Positions 8,825-16,348 of a stretch of 64,000 nt of DNA are shown here, in pieces. The notes below the pieces were generated by a model. That model was given only the letters and a program-made list of their open reading frames with translations, did no database searches and was not told the DNA's origin. Position numbers and translations under genes: made by a program. The stretch is from DAOUJI01 sp965197415. Lineage in GTDB: Bacteria > Chloroflexota > Dehalococcoidia > Lucifugimonadales > JAGWBF01. Positions within the stretch are counted from its first letter, which is position 1. Each line of letters starts with the position of its first letter. The stretch is taken from contig OZ240207.1 in NCBI GenBank assembly GCA_965197415.1, positions 1,612,001-1,676,000 of the forward strand, in the 5' to 3' direction.

Positions 8825-9366
8825 AACGCAAAGACGCAAGGGCGCAATGACGCAGAGGTTGTTCATTGACATTGTGCCATTGCGCTCTGCGGTGCCTTCC
8901 TTCTAACCTCTCCCCATGACTGAAAACGAGATCAGCCGGGAAATCGTCCGCTGCGCCCTTGAAGTTCACCGAACCCTTGGCGGTCCTGGACTGCTGGAAA
9001 GCGTCTACGAAGATGCGTTAGTCTGGGAATTTCGCCAAGCCGGACTGGCCGTAAGCCAACAGGTCTCGTTGCCCTTGGTCTACAAAGGAGTTGAACTATC
9101 CGCGCCGTTGAGGATTGACTTGGTTGTCAGTGACAAAGTGATAGTCGAATGCAAGTCGACTTCTAGATACAATCAAATATTTGAGGCCCAAACTCTGACG
9201 TATTTGCGCTTGTCGGGCATGAAGCTGGGCATGGTCATCAACTTCGGCGAGCGCGTGGTCAAGAACGGCATCCACCGAGTAGTCAACGGCCTCTAGCGGA
9301 GCAAGACCTCCAAACGCTGCCGCAGATCGCTGGCATTGCGCCATTGCGTCCTGGCGTCTTTGCGTT
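8825..9366. mobile_element. candidate repeat-flanked insertion carrying a GxxExxY gene
   Basis: The 26 nt at 8825-8850 and the reverse complement of 9341-9366 differ at only 3 positions; both contain AACGCAAAGACGC followed by a CGCAATG block. The single gene inside lies between the repeats, directly after modC and before a TPP-enzyme gene. The terminal arms also contain short subrepeats (GCGCAATG, CATTGCGC) that could fold locally. No target-site duplication is obvious. Movement of this unit is an inference from the symmetry. Confidence 0.5.
8916..9296 (+). CDS. GxxExxY protein (PD-(D/E)XK nuclease-like)
   Basis: A 126-residue protein with the name-giving motif at G25-LLES-VY31 after an N-terminal helix (EISREIVRCALEVHRTLG). 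The downstream core LRIDLVVSDKVIVECKS supplies an Asp and an E-x-K pair arranged as in the PD-(D/E)XK nuclease fold, with which the family has been grouped. IFEAQTLTYLRLSGMKLGMVINFG closes the fold. The biological role of the family is not established. The gene is enclosed by inverted repeats and unrelated to its neighbours. Confidence 0.85.
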   Translation: MTENEISREIVRCALEVHRTLGGPGLLESVYEDALVWEFRQAGLAVSQQVSLPLVYKGVELSAPLRIDLVVSDKVIVECKSTSRYNQIFEAQTLTYLRLSGMKLGMVINFGERVVKNGIHRVVNGL

Positions 9367-9431
9367 TCCGCATAGCCTGGTGATAATCTGTGCCTGTTTG
9401 ACAGATGACAGACCTACGTCAGGAGGCCCCG

Positions 9432-11126
9432 ATGCCCAAGCTCACCGGCTCCCACGTGCTCCTTCGCGCCCTCAAACTGGAGGGCGTCGACACCATTTTC
9501 ACCATCGTCGGCGACACCATCCTGCCACTGGTGGACGCCTGCGCAGACGAGGGAATGAGGTTGGTGGACACCAGGCATGAAGCGGCTGCTATGCACATGG
9601 CCGACGGCTGGGCCAGGATAACCGGCCAGCCGGGCGTGGTCCTGGTTACGGGTGGACCCGGTTTCGCCAACGCCATATCCGCTTTGCCCAACATCTACAC
9701 CTCCGAGTCTCCCGTCGTCCTGCTCACGGGTTCCGCAGAGCTGCCGGAGAAGGGAATGTACGCCTTCCAGGAAATTGACCAGGTTAGCCTGGCCTCGCCC
9801 GTAACCAAGGGATCGTGGCTGATTCACGACGCCAGCCGCATTCCCGACATGGCCGCCACCGCCTTCAGGACAGCGTTGTCGGGAAGACCCGGCCCCGTAT
9901 GCCTGACCATGCCCATCGACATCCAAGAACAAGAACGCTCCGAAGAAGACCTCCCAAAGTATGGACCATCGGCGTACAGGAGCCCAGGCAAGCCCCAGGG
10001 CGATCCGTATATGGTGAAACAGGCTGTAGAACTGCTAGCGAACGCAAAGCGGCCTGTGGTTGTAGCGGCCAACGCGGCTCGTTATTCTCTGAATCCATCT
10101 ACGCTCCGGGACTTCATCGAACACATGGGCATCCCAGTGTTCACCGTGGAGCAGGCCCGAGGCATCATCTCCGACGACCATCCCCTTTGTTTCGGCTACG
10201 GAGACGCCGCTCTGAATGCGGCTGCTAGGCGGTTCAGGGAGGCCGACGTGGTGGTCCTCCTGGGAAAGCGCTTGGACCATCGTTACCGCTACGGCTCTCC
10301 ACCCTATTTCAGCTCTGAGGCCAAGATTATCCAGGTGGACCTCTCCCCCGACGAGATCGGGAAGAACCGTGGAGTGTCTCTGGGAATCCAGGGCGACGTT
10401 GAAGCAGTCGTCGCGCAGATGCTGGCGGAGGCCAAGGCCGAGGGCGCCAAGGCCGGAGACATCTCCCCCTGGGTGGAGCAGCTAGAGTCCGACGTACGAG
10501 GTTGGAGGGAGCATCTGGACTCCTTCAGCGGCGAGGAGACTCCCCTCCACCCCATCAGCGTGTATTCCGAGGTCGAACCTCTCATCGGAGAGGACGACGT
10601 GATAATCATCGACGGCGGAGACTACGTCCAATGGGGCCGGTGTTATCTGAGAGCCAGGAAGTTGGGCCACTGGATGCGGTTGGGGCCCCTGAGCCAACTG
10701 GGGTGCGGCCTGCCCTACGCCCTGGGCGCCAAGCTGGCCCGGCCCCAGTCCAACGTGTTCCTGTTCATGGGAGACGGCTCCATCGGGTTCTACGTCATGG
10801 AATACGACACGGCGGTTAGATTCAACCTGGACATTACTACGGTCTTAGGGAACGACTCGACTTGGGGCATAGACAAGAACTTCCAGTTGGCCTATTACGG
10901 TAGGGCGGTCAACACCGACCTGCGTTACGTCGCCTACGACCAGCTTGTTTCGACGCTGGGAGGCCACGGCGAGACCGTTTCGAGAAGGGAACAGATAGCT
11001 CCCGCCTTGGGACGCGCTTTGGGTTCGGGCAAGCCGTCGCTCCTGAACGTGGTTATAGGCTCCCACCAGAGTCCCCTGGCCGACGCAATGGTGGCCAGGA
11101 AGACAGCCCAACGACCCGCCAGATAG
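9432..11126 (+). CDS. thiamine-diphosphate-dependent enzyme, acetolactate-synthase-like
   Basis: A 564-residue protein with the three domains of the ThDP decarboxylase/synthase family. The N-terminal pyrimidine-binding domain carries the cofactor-activating Glu50 in DTRHEAAAMHMADGWAR, then a central domain, then a C-terminal domain with the ThDP-Mg motif GDGSIGFYVMEYDTAVRFN ending near GND. The family includes acetolactate synthase, oxalyl-CoA decarboxylase, 2-hydroxyacyl-CoA lyase and benzoylformate decarboxylase. No small ALS subunit lies next to it, so a catabolic 2-oxoacid or 2-hydroxyacyl role is more likely. ATG at 9432 is fixed by AGGAGG 6 nt upstream. Confidence 0.85.
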   Translation: MPKLTGSHVLLRALKLEGVDTIFTIVGDTILPLVDACADEGMRLVDTRHEAAAMHMADGWARITGQPGVVLVTGGPGFANAISALPNIYTSESPVVLLTGSAELPEKGMYAFQEIDQVSLASPVTKGSWLIHDASRIPDMAATAFRTALSGRPGPVCLTMPIDIQEQERSEEDLPKYGPSAYRSPGKPQGDPYMVKQAVELLANAKRPVVVAANAARYSLNPSTLRDFIEHMGIPVFTVEQARGIISDDHPLCFGYGDAALNAAARRFREADVVVLLGKRLDHRYRYGSPPYFSSEAKIIQVDLSPDEIGKNRGVSLGIQGDVEAVVAQMLAEAKAEGAKAGDISPWVEQLESDVRGWREHLDSFSGEETPLHPISVYSEVEPLIGEDDVIIIDGGDYVQWGRCYLRARKLGHWMRLGPLSQLGCGLPYALGAKLARPQSNVFLFMGDGSIGFYVMEYDTAVRFNLDITTVLGNDSTWGIDKNFQLAYYGRAVNTDLRYVAYDQLVSTLGGHGETVSRREQIAPALGRALGSGKPSLLNVVIGSHQSPLADAMVARKTAQRPAR

Positions 11127-11140
11127 CGGGGACATTTCAC

Positions 11141-11169
11141 TTGACAATGGGCGTCGCCAAACGGACAAT
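11141..11169 (+). promoter_or_regulatory. sigma70-type promoter
   Basis: TTGACA (11141-11146) is separated by 17 nt from GACAAT (11164-11169, 4 of 6 matches). It sits just after the TPP-enzyme gene and about 80 nt before the Fe-S protein start, so the latter probably has its own transcript. Confidence 0.5.
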
Positions 11170-11249
11170 AGGGGCAACATGGGCCTGCTCTACCGTGCGT
11201 CGCTGTGCGCCGTCAAGAACCAGAGTCCAATATCGAGTGGAGGTGCGAC

Positions 11250-12533
11250 ATGCTAAAGGTCGGCCATTCCGTAGACCGCCCTGGCAGGAGGCACGGGGAC
11301 AATGACGTCAAGATAACCGTGCCGGAGGAGTTGGAAACCGAGCCGGGCATTGTCCAGCTTCGCAGCGAGGTGGACTTCTACTCCAGGGAGTATCCACTGG
11401 AAAGCCAGCAGATCGAGTACACAGCAGACCGCGAATGGGTCTGGACCGTGTACAAGGAGGACCAGCTGGCCGATCGGCGGATTCACGATGTGCTCAACAA
11501 GCCCATCGTAGAGGCCGCCAAGGACAGCGGCGACATCCAACCGTCCGTCGAGCCCAACTACGCCAAAGATGTCACGGAAGAGATCCGTCTGAAGGCTAGG
11601 GAACTGGGCTTCTCCGAAGCGGGGTTCACCGCCTACGACATGCGCTACGCGTTTTCTTCCAAGCGCGAGTGGATCAAATACCCCCACGCCCTATGCCTGG
11701 CCTGGGAGCAGGACTACGAGCCCACCCAGACAGCTCCCAGCCTGTTCGCCGAGGGTCCGCACCACAGTGTGTATCGGATAATGGGCGCCGTGGCCCTGGA
11801 CTTGGCTGAGCACATTCGGAGTTTGGGATACCACGCCCAGATTCACAGTCCAAACGACAACAGCGGCGTCTACATTCCCATGTTTGTAGCCGCAGGACTG
11901 GGCCAGTTGGGAGCGAACGGCCAGCTCCTCTCACCCCACTTTGGCTCCAGGGCGCGGTTGATGATCATAACCACCGACGCCGCGGTCACCCACGACCAAC
12001 CCATCGATTATGGCCTCCACGCCTTCTGCTCCATCTGCCAGGTGTGCGTCAACCGGTGCCCTGGCCGAGCGCTGATGCGTGACAAGGTATGGTGGAGAGG
12101 CGTCCAGAAGCACAAGCTGATATACAAGCGCTGCCGACCCGTCATGGCACGGTACGACGGCTGCGCAGTGTGCATGAAGACCTGCCCCGTACAGCGGTAC
12201 GGAGTACCCGCTGTAATGGACCACTACGTGGCCACTGGACAGGTGCTTGGCAAGGGCACCCACCTCCTGGAGGGGTACTCCATCAGGGAAATGGGATACT
12301 TCGGTCCGGGCGAACTCCCCAGCTTCGGCAGGGCCTTCTTCGACATACCCCACGGCAAGTCGGAAGACGTTCTCTTCGAGGACCTCAAGGAGAAGATATC
12401 CAGCGGAGAGGTCTCCTCCGACACCAACGGCGACGTGGTCTTACAGGAGTTCAAGGACAAGGTGTCCGAGTACATCTCGATCGCGAAGTCCGGCGTCACT
12501 ATGGAAGCCCCGGGAGGCGTCGAAGAAGCCTAA
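11250..12533 (+). CDS. reductive-dehalogenase/QueG-like protein with two 4Fe-4S motifs
   Basis: A 427-residue protein. Two ferredoxin-type cluster motifs lie toward the C terminus: CSICQVCVNRCPGRA (Cys260, 263, 266, 270) and GCAVCMKTCP (Cys305, 308, 312, with Cys295 nearby). The preceding part (KARELGFSEAGFTAYDMRYAF, AAGLGQLGANGQLLSPHFGSR) resembles the cobamide-binding fold shared by epoxyqueuosine reductase and reductive dehalogenases. No Tat signal is visible, so it is probably cytoplasmic. The start at 11250 follows GGAGG by 6 nt; a GTG at 11205 lacks a ribosome site. A hairpin terminator follows. No RdhB-type membrane anchor gene is adjacent. Substrate unknown. Confidence 0.75.
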   Translation: MLKVGHSVDRPGRRHGDNDVKITVPEELETEPGIVQLRSEVDFYSREYPLESQQIEYTADREWVWTVYKEDQLADRRIHDVLNKPIVEAAKDSGDIQPSVEPNYAKDVTEEIRLKARELGFSEAGFTAYDMRYAFSSKREWIKYPHALCLAWEQDYEPTQTAPSLFAEGPHHSVYRIMGAVALDLAEHIRSLGYHAQIHSPNDNSGVYIPMFVAAGLGQLGANGQLLSPHFGSRARLMIITTDAAVTHDQPIDYGLHAFCSICQVCVNRCPGRALMRDKVWWRGVQKHKLIYKRCRPVMARYDGCAVCMKTCPVQRYGVPAVMDHYVATGQVLGKGTHLLEGYSIREMGYFGPGELPSFGRAFFDIPHGKSEDVLFEDLKEKISSGEVSSDTNGDVVLQEFKDKVSEYISIAKSGVTMEAPGGVEEA

Positions 12534-12560
12534 CCCCCTCCCATTCCCACCGACTACAGA

Positions 12561-12594
12561 GAGGCCGGCTCCGTTGGGAGCCGGCCTCGGTTTT
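12561..12594 (+). terminator. intrinsic terminator after the Fe-S protein gene
   Basis: A perfect 12-bp GC-rich stem, GAGGCCGGCTCC at 12561-12572 and its complement at 12577-12588, has a GTTG loop and is followed by GGTTTTGT. It lies 27 nt past the stop at 12533. Confidence 0.9.
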
Positions 12595-12685
12595 GTCTAC
12601 GTACAAACTAGGTAGCCACACTCTTGGACTCGGTCGGGAATCGTACGGCGATGGTACGGAGAACGTCGGTGGGTAGACGGAGGTG

Positions 12686-12751
12686 TGGTACAATTTTCTA
12701 CATCAGGCTATAGCCGATGTATCAGAGTAACGAGATGGTAACTATAGTTAC
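12686..12751 (+). promoter_or_regulatory. promoter with two palindromes upstream of the accessory pair
   Basis: An extended -10 (TGG-TACAAT, 12686-12694) would start transcription near 12701. An imperfect palindrome TACAT..GGCTATAGCC.ATGTA (12699-12721) covers that start point. A perfect 14-nt palindrome GTAACTATAGTTAC (12738-12751) abuts the GTG start codon at 12752. Such placement would suit operators for autoregulation, but no DNA-binding domain is recognisable in the two genes that follow. Confidence 0.45.
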
Positions 12752-13147
12752 GTGACCTGGCCCCCAGACTTCCCGGAAGACTGTCCCCCTGAAGAAGCTC
12801 AACCCGCTGATGGGACTTATTATCGTATAGTCAAAAATGATCCTCCCAACTCGCAAGACTTCATTTCGATGTATCATCAAAATCAAACCCGAGCGGAGAG
12901 ACTCCTAAAAATCGGAAGCATAACCAAGTGTATAATGGTGGGGCTATCCGTTTATGCAGACCTGCGTCACGCCATCGAATGCGCCAGTCAAAACCCAAAG
13001 ATTGGGACGTTGATAGCAAGCTTAAGCCTTACCCCAGGAAATGGCAAAATACTCCAAACTGGTGTTCGACCATCGTCCCACCATACTTGGTGGAACCCTC
13101 TAGACGTAGACCCAACCGTATCGGCCCAAATCGTCCATATCCTGTAA
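12752..13147 (+). CDS. conserved small protein of unknown function
   Basis: A 131-residue protein I cannot assign to a function. It opens with a proline/acid-rich segment (WPPDFPEDCPPEEA), then YYRIVKNDPPNSQDFIS, a central KCIMVGLSVYADLRHAIECA block, and GNGKILQTG with SSHHTWWNP near the end. No signal peptide or membrane segment is seen. The start is GTG without a clear ribosome site, directly next to a 14-nt palindrome. The TPR gene begins 16 nt after its stop, so the two form an operon. Base composition here is more AT-rich than the flanks, suggesting acquisition. Confidence 0.7.
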   Translation: MTWPPDFPEDCPPEEAQPADGTYYRIVKNDPPNSQDFISMYHQNQTRAERLLKIGSITKCIMVGLSVYADLRHAIECASQNPKIGTLIASLSLTPGNGKILQTGVRPSSHHTWWNPLDVDPTVSAQIVHIL

Positions 13148-13163
13148 CCATCGGGGAAATACC

Positions 13164-14465
13164 GTGTTGACCGAGATCGAAGGAACCAAACTTCCGAATC
13201 CCGCTTGGGTCAGTATCTCAGTCCAACGAGTTTTGCTGTACTATGACGGTCCTCGTCTTGTGTGGCAACGAACCGAAACAGGCCAGTTGTACCTTGGCTG
13301 GTGGAACGATTCGGCCGAGGCCGTTGAAAGATGGGTATATTTACCTCTCAGTGCGTCACGTCTCTACCAAATTCTTTCAGGGGCCATGACGTCGTTGGAT
13401 GCATTGAAAAGTCCTGAAAACGACTACTTGCTGGTCATAGACATAGACACAGATACCAGCATGGTGATCAAGACGCTTCAGACGACCGTATCAGCTTTGC
13501 CTCAAGACTCACTTCCGCTCGCCGGGGCCAAGCTTGATGCACCAGCGGAGCACAAGGCTCTTGCGAAGTTATTGAGGGGACTCGAACTGCGTGATGAAGG
13601 AGACTACCCACAAACCATTGAAGTTTATTCCGAGGCTTTGGAATTCAATCCCGATATGGCAGAGGCCTTTAACCTGCGAGGAGACACCTATAGTTTGACT
13701 GGGGACTACCTGCAGGCCTTCGATGACTTCAACAAAGCGATAGAGCTTGACCCAAACTATGCCGAAGCTTATAACAATCGGGGTGCTGTTTATCATCTAA
13801 TTGAAGAGGATGACAACGCTCTGAAGGACTTGGACAAAGCCATTGAACTGAACCCGTCGTATGCCGACGCCTACAGTACTCGTGGGGTCATTTACCATCT
13901 CACAGGGGAGCATGACCGCGCCGTAAAAGAGTTAGATAGGGCTATAGAACTGGAACCTTCCCATGTCGACGCTCATTTCCGTCGTGGCTTGGTTTATATT
14001 CTAGGCAACTATGACAAGGCCCTACAGGACTTCAACAACGTGATAGAGTTGGAACCTAGCCATGCCGACGCCTACTACCAACGTGGAAGGGTTTACTCGC
14101 TCAAAGAAGACCACCACAGTGCTGTATCTAGCTTCAATGCGGCACTAGAACTGAAACCCGATGATGCCAACATTCATTACAGTCGTGGCATCTCCTACAT
14201 TTTCGAAAGGAACTATCGGAATGCTATACAGGACTTTGAGAAGGCACTGACTACCAATCCGCACTTAGCAGATGCCTATTTCTATCGAGGATTAGCATGG
14301 CTATACCTGTCAGATTTAGGAAAAGCCAAGTTAGATTTTCAGGTCGCTAATGACTTGGGGACGGATGTGTCTGCGTTTTTCCGCAACCTGTACGAAAGTG
14401 TATCGGACTTCGAACAGCGCAATAACGTCAAAGTGCCGGACGAAGTTGCGGAGATGCTAGTCTAA
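13164..14465 (+). CDS. TPR-repeat protein with a novel N-terminal domain
   Basis: A 433-residue protein. Residues 1 to about 115 form a domain with VQRVLLYYDGPRLVWQRTE and GQLYLGWWNDS, reminiscent of an uncharacterised DUF-type domain (possibly DUF6575). From about residue 132 there are eight consecutive tetratricopeptide repeats of 33-34 residues (for example YAEAYNNRGAVYHL, YADAYSTRGVIYHL), an all-helical scaffold for protein binding. No signal or membrane segment is seen. It starts with GTG 16 nt after the small-protein gene. It may link that protein to other partners. The downstream pentapeptide/TIR gene has its own promoter-like element, so co-function with it is only suggested by proximity. 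Confidence 0.8.
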   Translation: MLTEIEGTKLPNPAWVSISVQRVLLYYDGPRLVWQRTETGQLYLGWWNDSAEAVERWVYLPLSASRLYQILSGAMTSLDALKSPENDYLLVIDIDTDTSMVIKTLQTTVSALPQDSLPLAGAKLDAPAEHKALAKLLRGLELRDEGDYPQTIEVYSEALEFNPDMAEAFNLRGDTYSLTGDYLQAFDDFNKAIELDPNYAEAYNNRGAVYHLIEEDDNALKDLDKAIELNPSYADAYSTRGVIYHLTGEHDRAVKELDRAIELEPSHVDAHFRRGLVYILGNYDKALQDFNNVIELEPSHADAYYQRGRVYSLKEDHHSAVSSFNAALELKPDDANIHYSRGISYIFERNYRNAIQDFEKALTTNPHLADAYFYRGLAWLYLSDLGKAKLDFQVANDLGTDVSAFFRNLYESVSDFEQRNNVKVPDEVAEMLV

Positions 14466-14515
14466 CGAAAAGCCTCCGGAACCCGTCAAGGCGTGACGCC
14501 CCAAGCCTCCCTCTG

Positions 14516-14524
14516 TGCTAAAAT
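14516..14524 (+). promoter_or_regulatory. extended -10 promoter, probably giving a leaderless mRNA
   Basis: TGC-TAAAAT (14516-14524) ends 6 nt before the GTG start at 14531. No Shine-Dalgarno sequence precedes that GTG, so transcription would start at or next to the start codon. Confidence 0.45.
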
Positions 14525-14530
14525 CTCAGC

Positions 14531-15799
14531 GTGTCTAAGACTGAGCATATGCAACTGGCCCTGCGGGGCGCTCCGGCCATCGAGCAGTGGCGGCAGGACA
14601 ACCCCAACGAGCGCCTGGATTTCAAAGGCGCCAGTTTAAGCAGCCACAAGCTCAACAGGGCCGACCTCAGCTACGCTGATCTGAGCGACGCAGACCTGAG
14701 CGGCATCCACCTCGTGGAAGCCAACTTGAGCAAGGCGAACCTGAGCCGTTCAGGCTGCCGCATGGGCAGACTGGCCAACGCCATCATGGCAGAGGCCACT
14801 CTCACCAACACCATCCTCCAGAAGGCTGTGCTGACGGGGGCCGACTTGAAGGGGGCCCACCTCCCGGGGGCTGACCTGCGGGGAGCCGATTTAGCAGGCG
14901 CCGATCTGGAACGGGCCAGCCTGGATGGCGCCAAACTAGGTGAGGCGAACCTCAAGGGAGCCAACTTATCAAGCGCCGACTTGAACAGGGCCGACCTCAG
15001 CTATGCAGACCTGACGGACGCGAACCTCGAAGGTGCCAATCTGGGTAAGGCCATCTTCTTCAGGTCCACGCTGAGCGCTACTAGGTTGACCGACGCCATA
15101 CTCTTCCACACCGTTTTCGGAGACTGCGACCTAAGCCAAGCCATCGGCTTGGACCAGCTGCGGCACGTGGGCCCCAGCGTCATCGGCCTGGACACCATAT
15201 CCCGCACTTCCGCCAAGTTGCCGGAATCCTTCTTGCGAGGGGCCGGAACGCCGGAGGAACTGATTGACTCTGGGCCGTCCCGGGACTCGGTCGGCCACTA
15301 CACATGCTTCGTCTCCTACTTTTCCAAAGACAGGGAGTTCGCCCAGAAGCTGTGCCTGGACCTTCAGGGACGAGGAGTAAGGTGCTGGGCCTTTCCCGCA
15401 GACGCCAAAGTCGGACGTTGGGTGCCCGAGACCGCCAGTTCCAGCGAACTCGGCCTCTGGGTGACCGCTGACGTAGAGAAGGGCATCCTCTACTACGACA
15501 AGCTGGTGGTTGTGCTGTCCGACTACTCCCTGGCCAACGAGCACCTGAGGGAGGAGTTCAACAGAGGAGCCAAGAAGCAGAGCGACAGCGGTCAATGGGT
15601 AATGAAACCTGTGACGATTTCAGACCTGACTTACGACGAGAGAAACCGCAACGTCAAGCTACTGGGACTGGCCGGATACCGGCTGTTTGACTTCCGCGGC
15701 TGGGAGACTGGGACAGAGTACGCGGCTGCGCTGGAACAACTCCTGGCCAACCTGGAAGACGACATCCCCGCCTCAGAGGCCGTCAACGACCCGAGCTAG
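14531..15799 (+). CDS. pentapeptide-repeat protein with C-terminal TIR domain
   Basis: A 422-residue fusion. Residues about 30-205 are A(D/N)LxxA-type pentapeptide repeats that form a right-handed beta-helix. A linker of about 50 residues follows, then a TIR domain from about 256 to 412. The TIR part starts HYTCFVSYFSKDREFAQKLC, continues GRGVRCWAFPADAKVG, then KLVVVLSDYSLANEHLREEF, where Glu341 or Glu342 sits at the position of the NADase catalytic Glu. The expected Trp three residues before it is His. Bacterial TIR domains are often NAD-consuming effectors of antiphage systems; here that role is inferred. The GTG start has no ribosome site. It lies just downstream of the TPR pair. Confidence 0.88.
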   Translation: MSKTEHMQLALRGAPAIEQWRQDNPNERLDFKGASLSSHKLNRADLSYADLSDADLSGIHLVEANLSKANLSRSGCRMGRLANAIMAEATLTNTILQKAVLTGADLKGAHLPGADLRGADLAGADLERASLDGAKLGEANLKGANLSSADLNRADLSYADLTDANLEGANLGKAIFFRSTLSATRLTDAILFHTVFGDCDLSQAIGLDQLRHVGPSVIGLDTISRTSAKLPESFLRGAGTPEELIDSGPSRDSVGHYTCFVSYFSKDREFAQKLCLDLQGRGVRCWAFPADAKVGRWVPETASSSELGLWVTADVEKGILYYDKLVVVLSDYSLANEHLREEFNRGAKKQSDSGQWVMKPVTISDLTYDERNRNVKLLGLAGYRLFDFRGWETGTEYAAALEQLLANLEDDIPASEAVNDPS

Positions 15800-15820
15800 C
15801 TGCCCAGACTTCGACGCGCC

Positions 15821-16174
15821 TCAGCCGGGACGGGTAATCAGGGCCCTCACGTGGGTGCCATCGCCTATCTTGTTTTCCCCATCGTAGGCTTCGACCGTAA
15901 AGGTGAGCTTGTTTCCTGACATCTCCGTCAGTTCGGCCCGCGCCACTATTCTGGCTCCTATGGAAGCCGGAGCCAGGTGCCTTACGTTGACGATGAAGCC
16001 GACCGTGGTCTGCCCCGGTTCCAGATGAGCGTCCACCGCCTGTTGGGAAGCGCCTTCCATCAGGCCTATCATTGCAGGCGTCGAGAACTTGTTGATGTGT
16101 CCGGCGACATTGTGGTCGCAGACTATGGTTTCCCTTTCGCCTTTCAATCCGATGGTTACCTTTTCTCCGGCCAT
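15821..16174 (-). CDS. hot-dog fold thioesterase, FlK-like
   Basis: A 117-residue thioesterase-superfamily protein. FSTPAMIGLMEGASQQAVD and TTVGFIVNVRHLAPASIGA carry Thr, Glu and His in the order of the catalytic residues of fluoroacetyl-CoA thioesterase. KIGDGTHVRALI closes the sheet. It probably hydrolyses an acyl-CoA; the substrate is unknown. ATG follows AGGAGG by 5 nt. It is divergent from argF. Confidence 0.85.
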   Translation of the reverse strand: MAGEKVTIGLKGERETIVCDHNVAGHINKFSTPAMIGLMEGASQQAVDAHLEPGQTTVGFIVNVRHLAPASIGARIVARAELTEMSGNKLTFTVEAYDGENKIGDGTHVRALITRPG

Positions 16175-16283
16175 CGAGCCTCCTGTGATACCCTACTGCA
16201 GTACGTTTTGGCTGCCGCCAATTCTATATCCACTGGCGAGTGTAAATCCACTTATCCACTGCAAAGAGCCGCTACGGCACTCC

Positions 16284-16311
16284 TTGAAGCCGCGACGGGT
16301 TATGGGATAAT
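16284..16311 (+). promoter_or_regulatory. candidate argF promoter
   Basis: TTGAAG (16284-16289), a 16-nt spacer and GATAAT (16306-16311) lie about 38 nt upstream of the argF ATG. Both hexamers are imperfect. Confidence 0.35.
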
Positions 16312-16348
16312 ATTCCCTTTCCTAAGACGGAAAGAAGGAGGACTGGAC

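Noticed and set aside
15977..16348. N-terminal extension of argF
   Set aside because: The frame is open but antisense to the thioesterase gene and its product has no carbamoyltransferase similarity; the ATG at 16349 has a good ribosome site.
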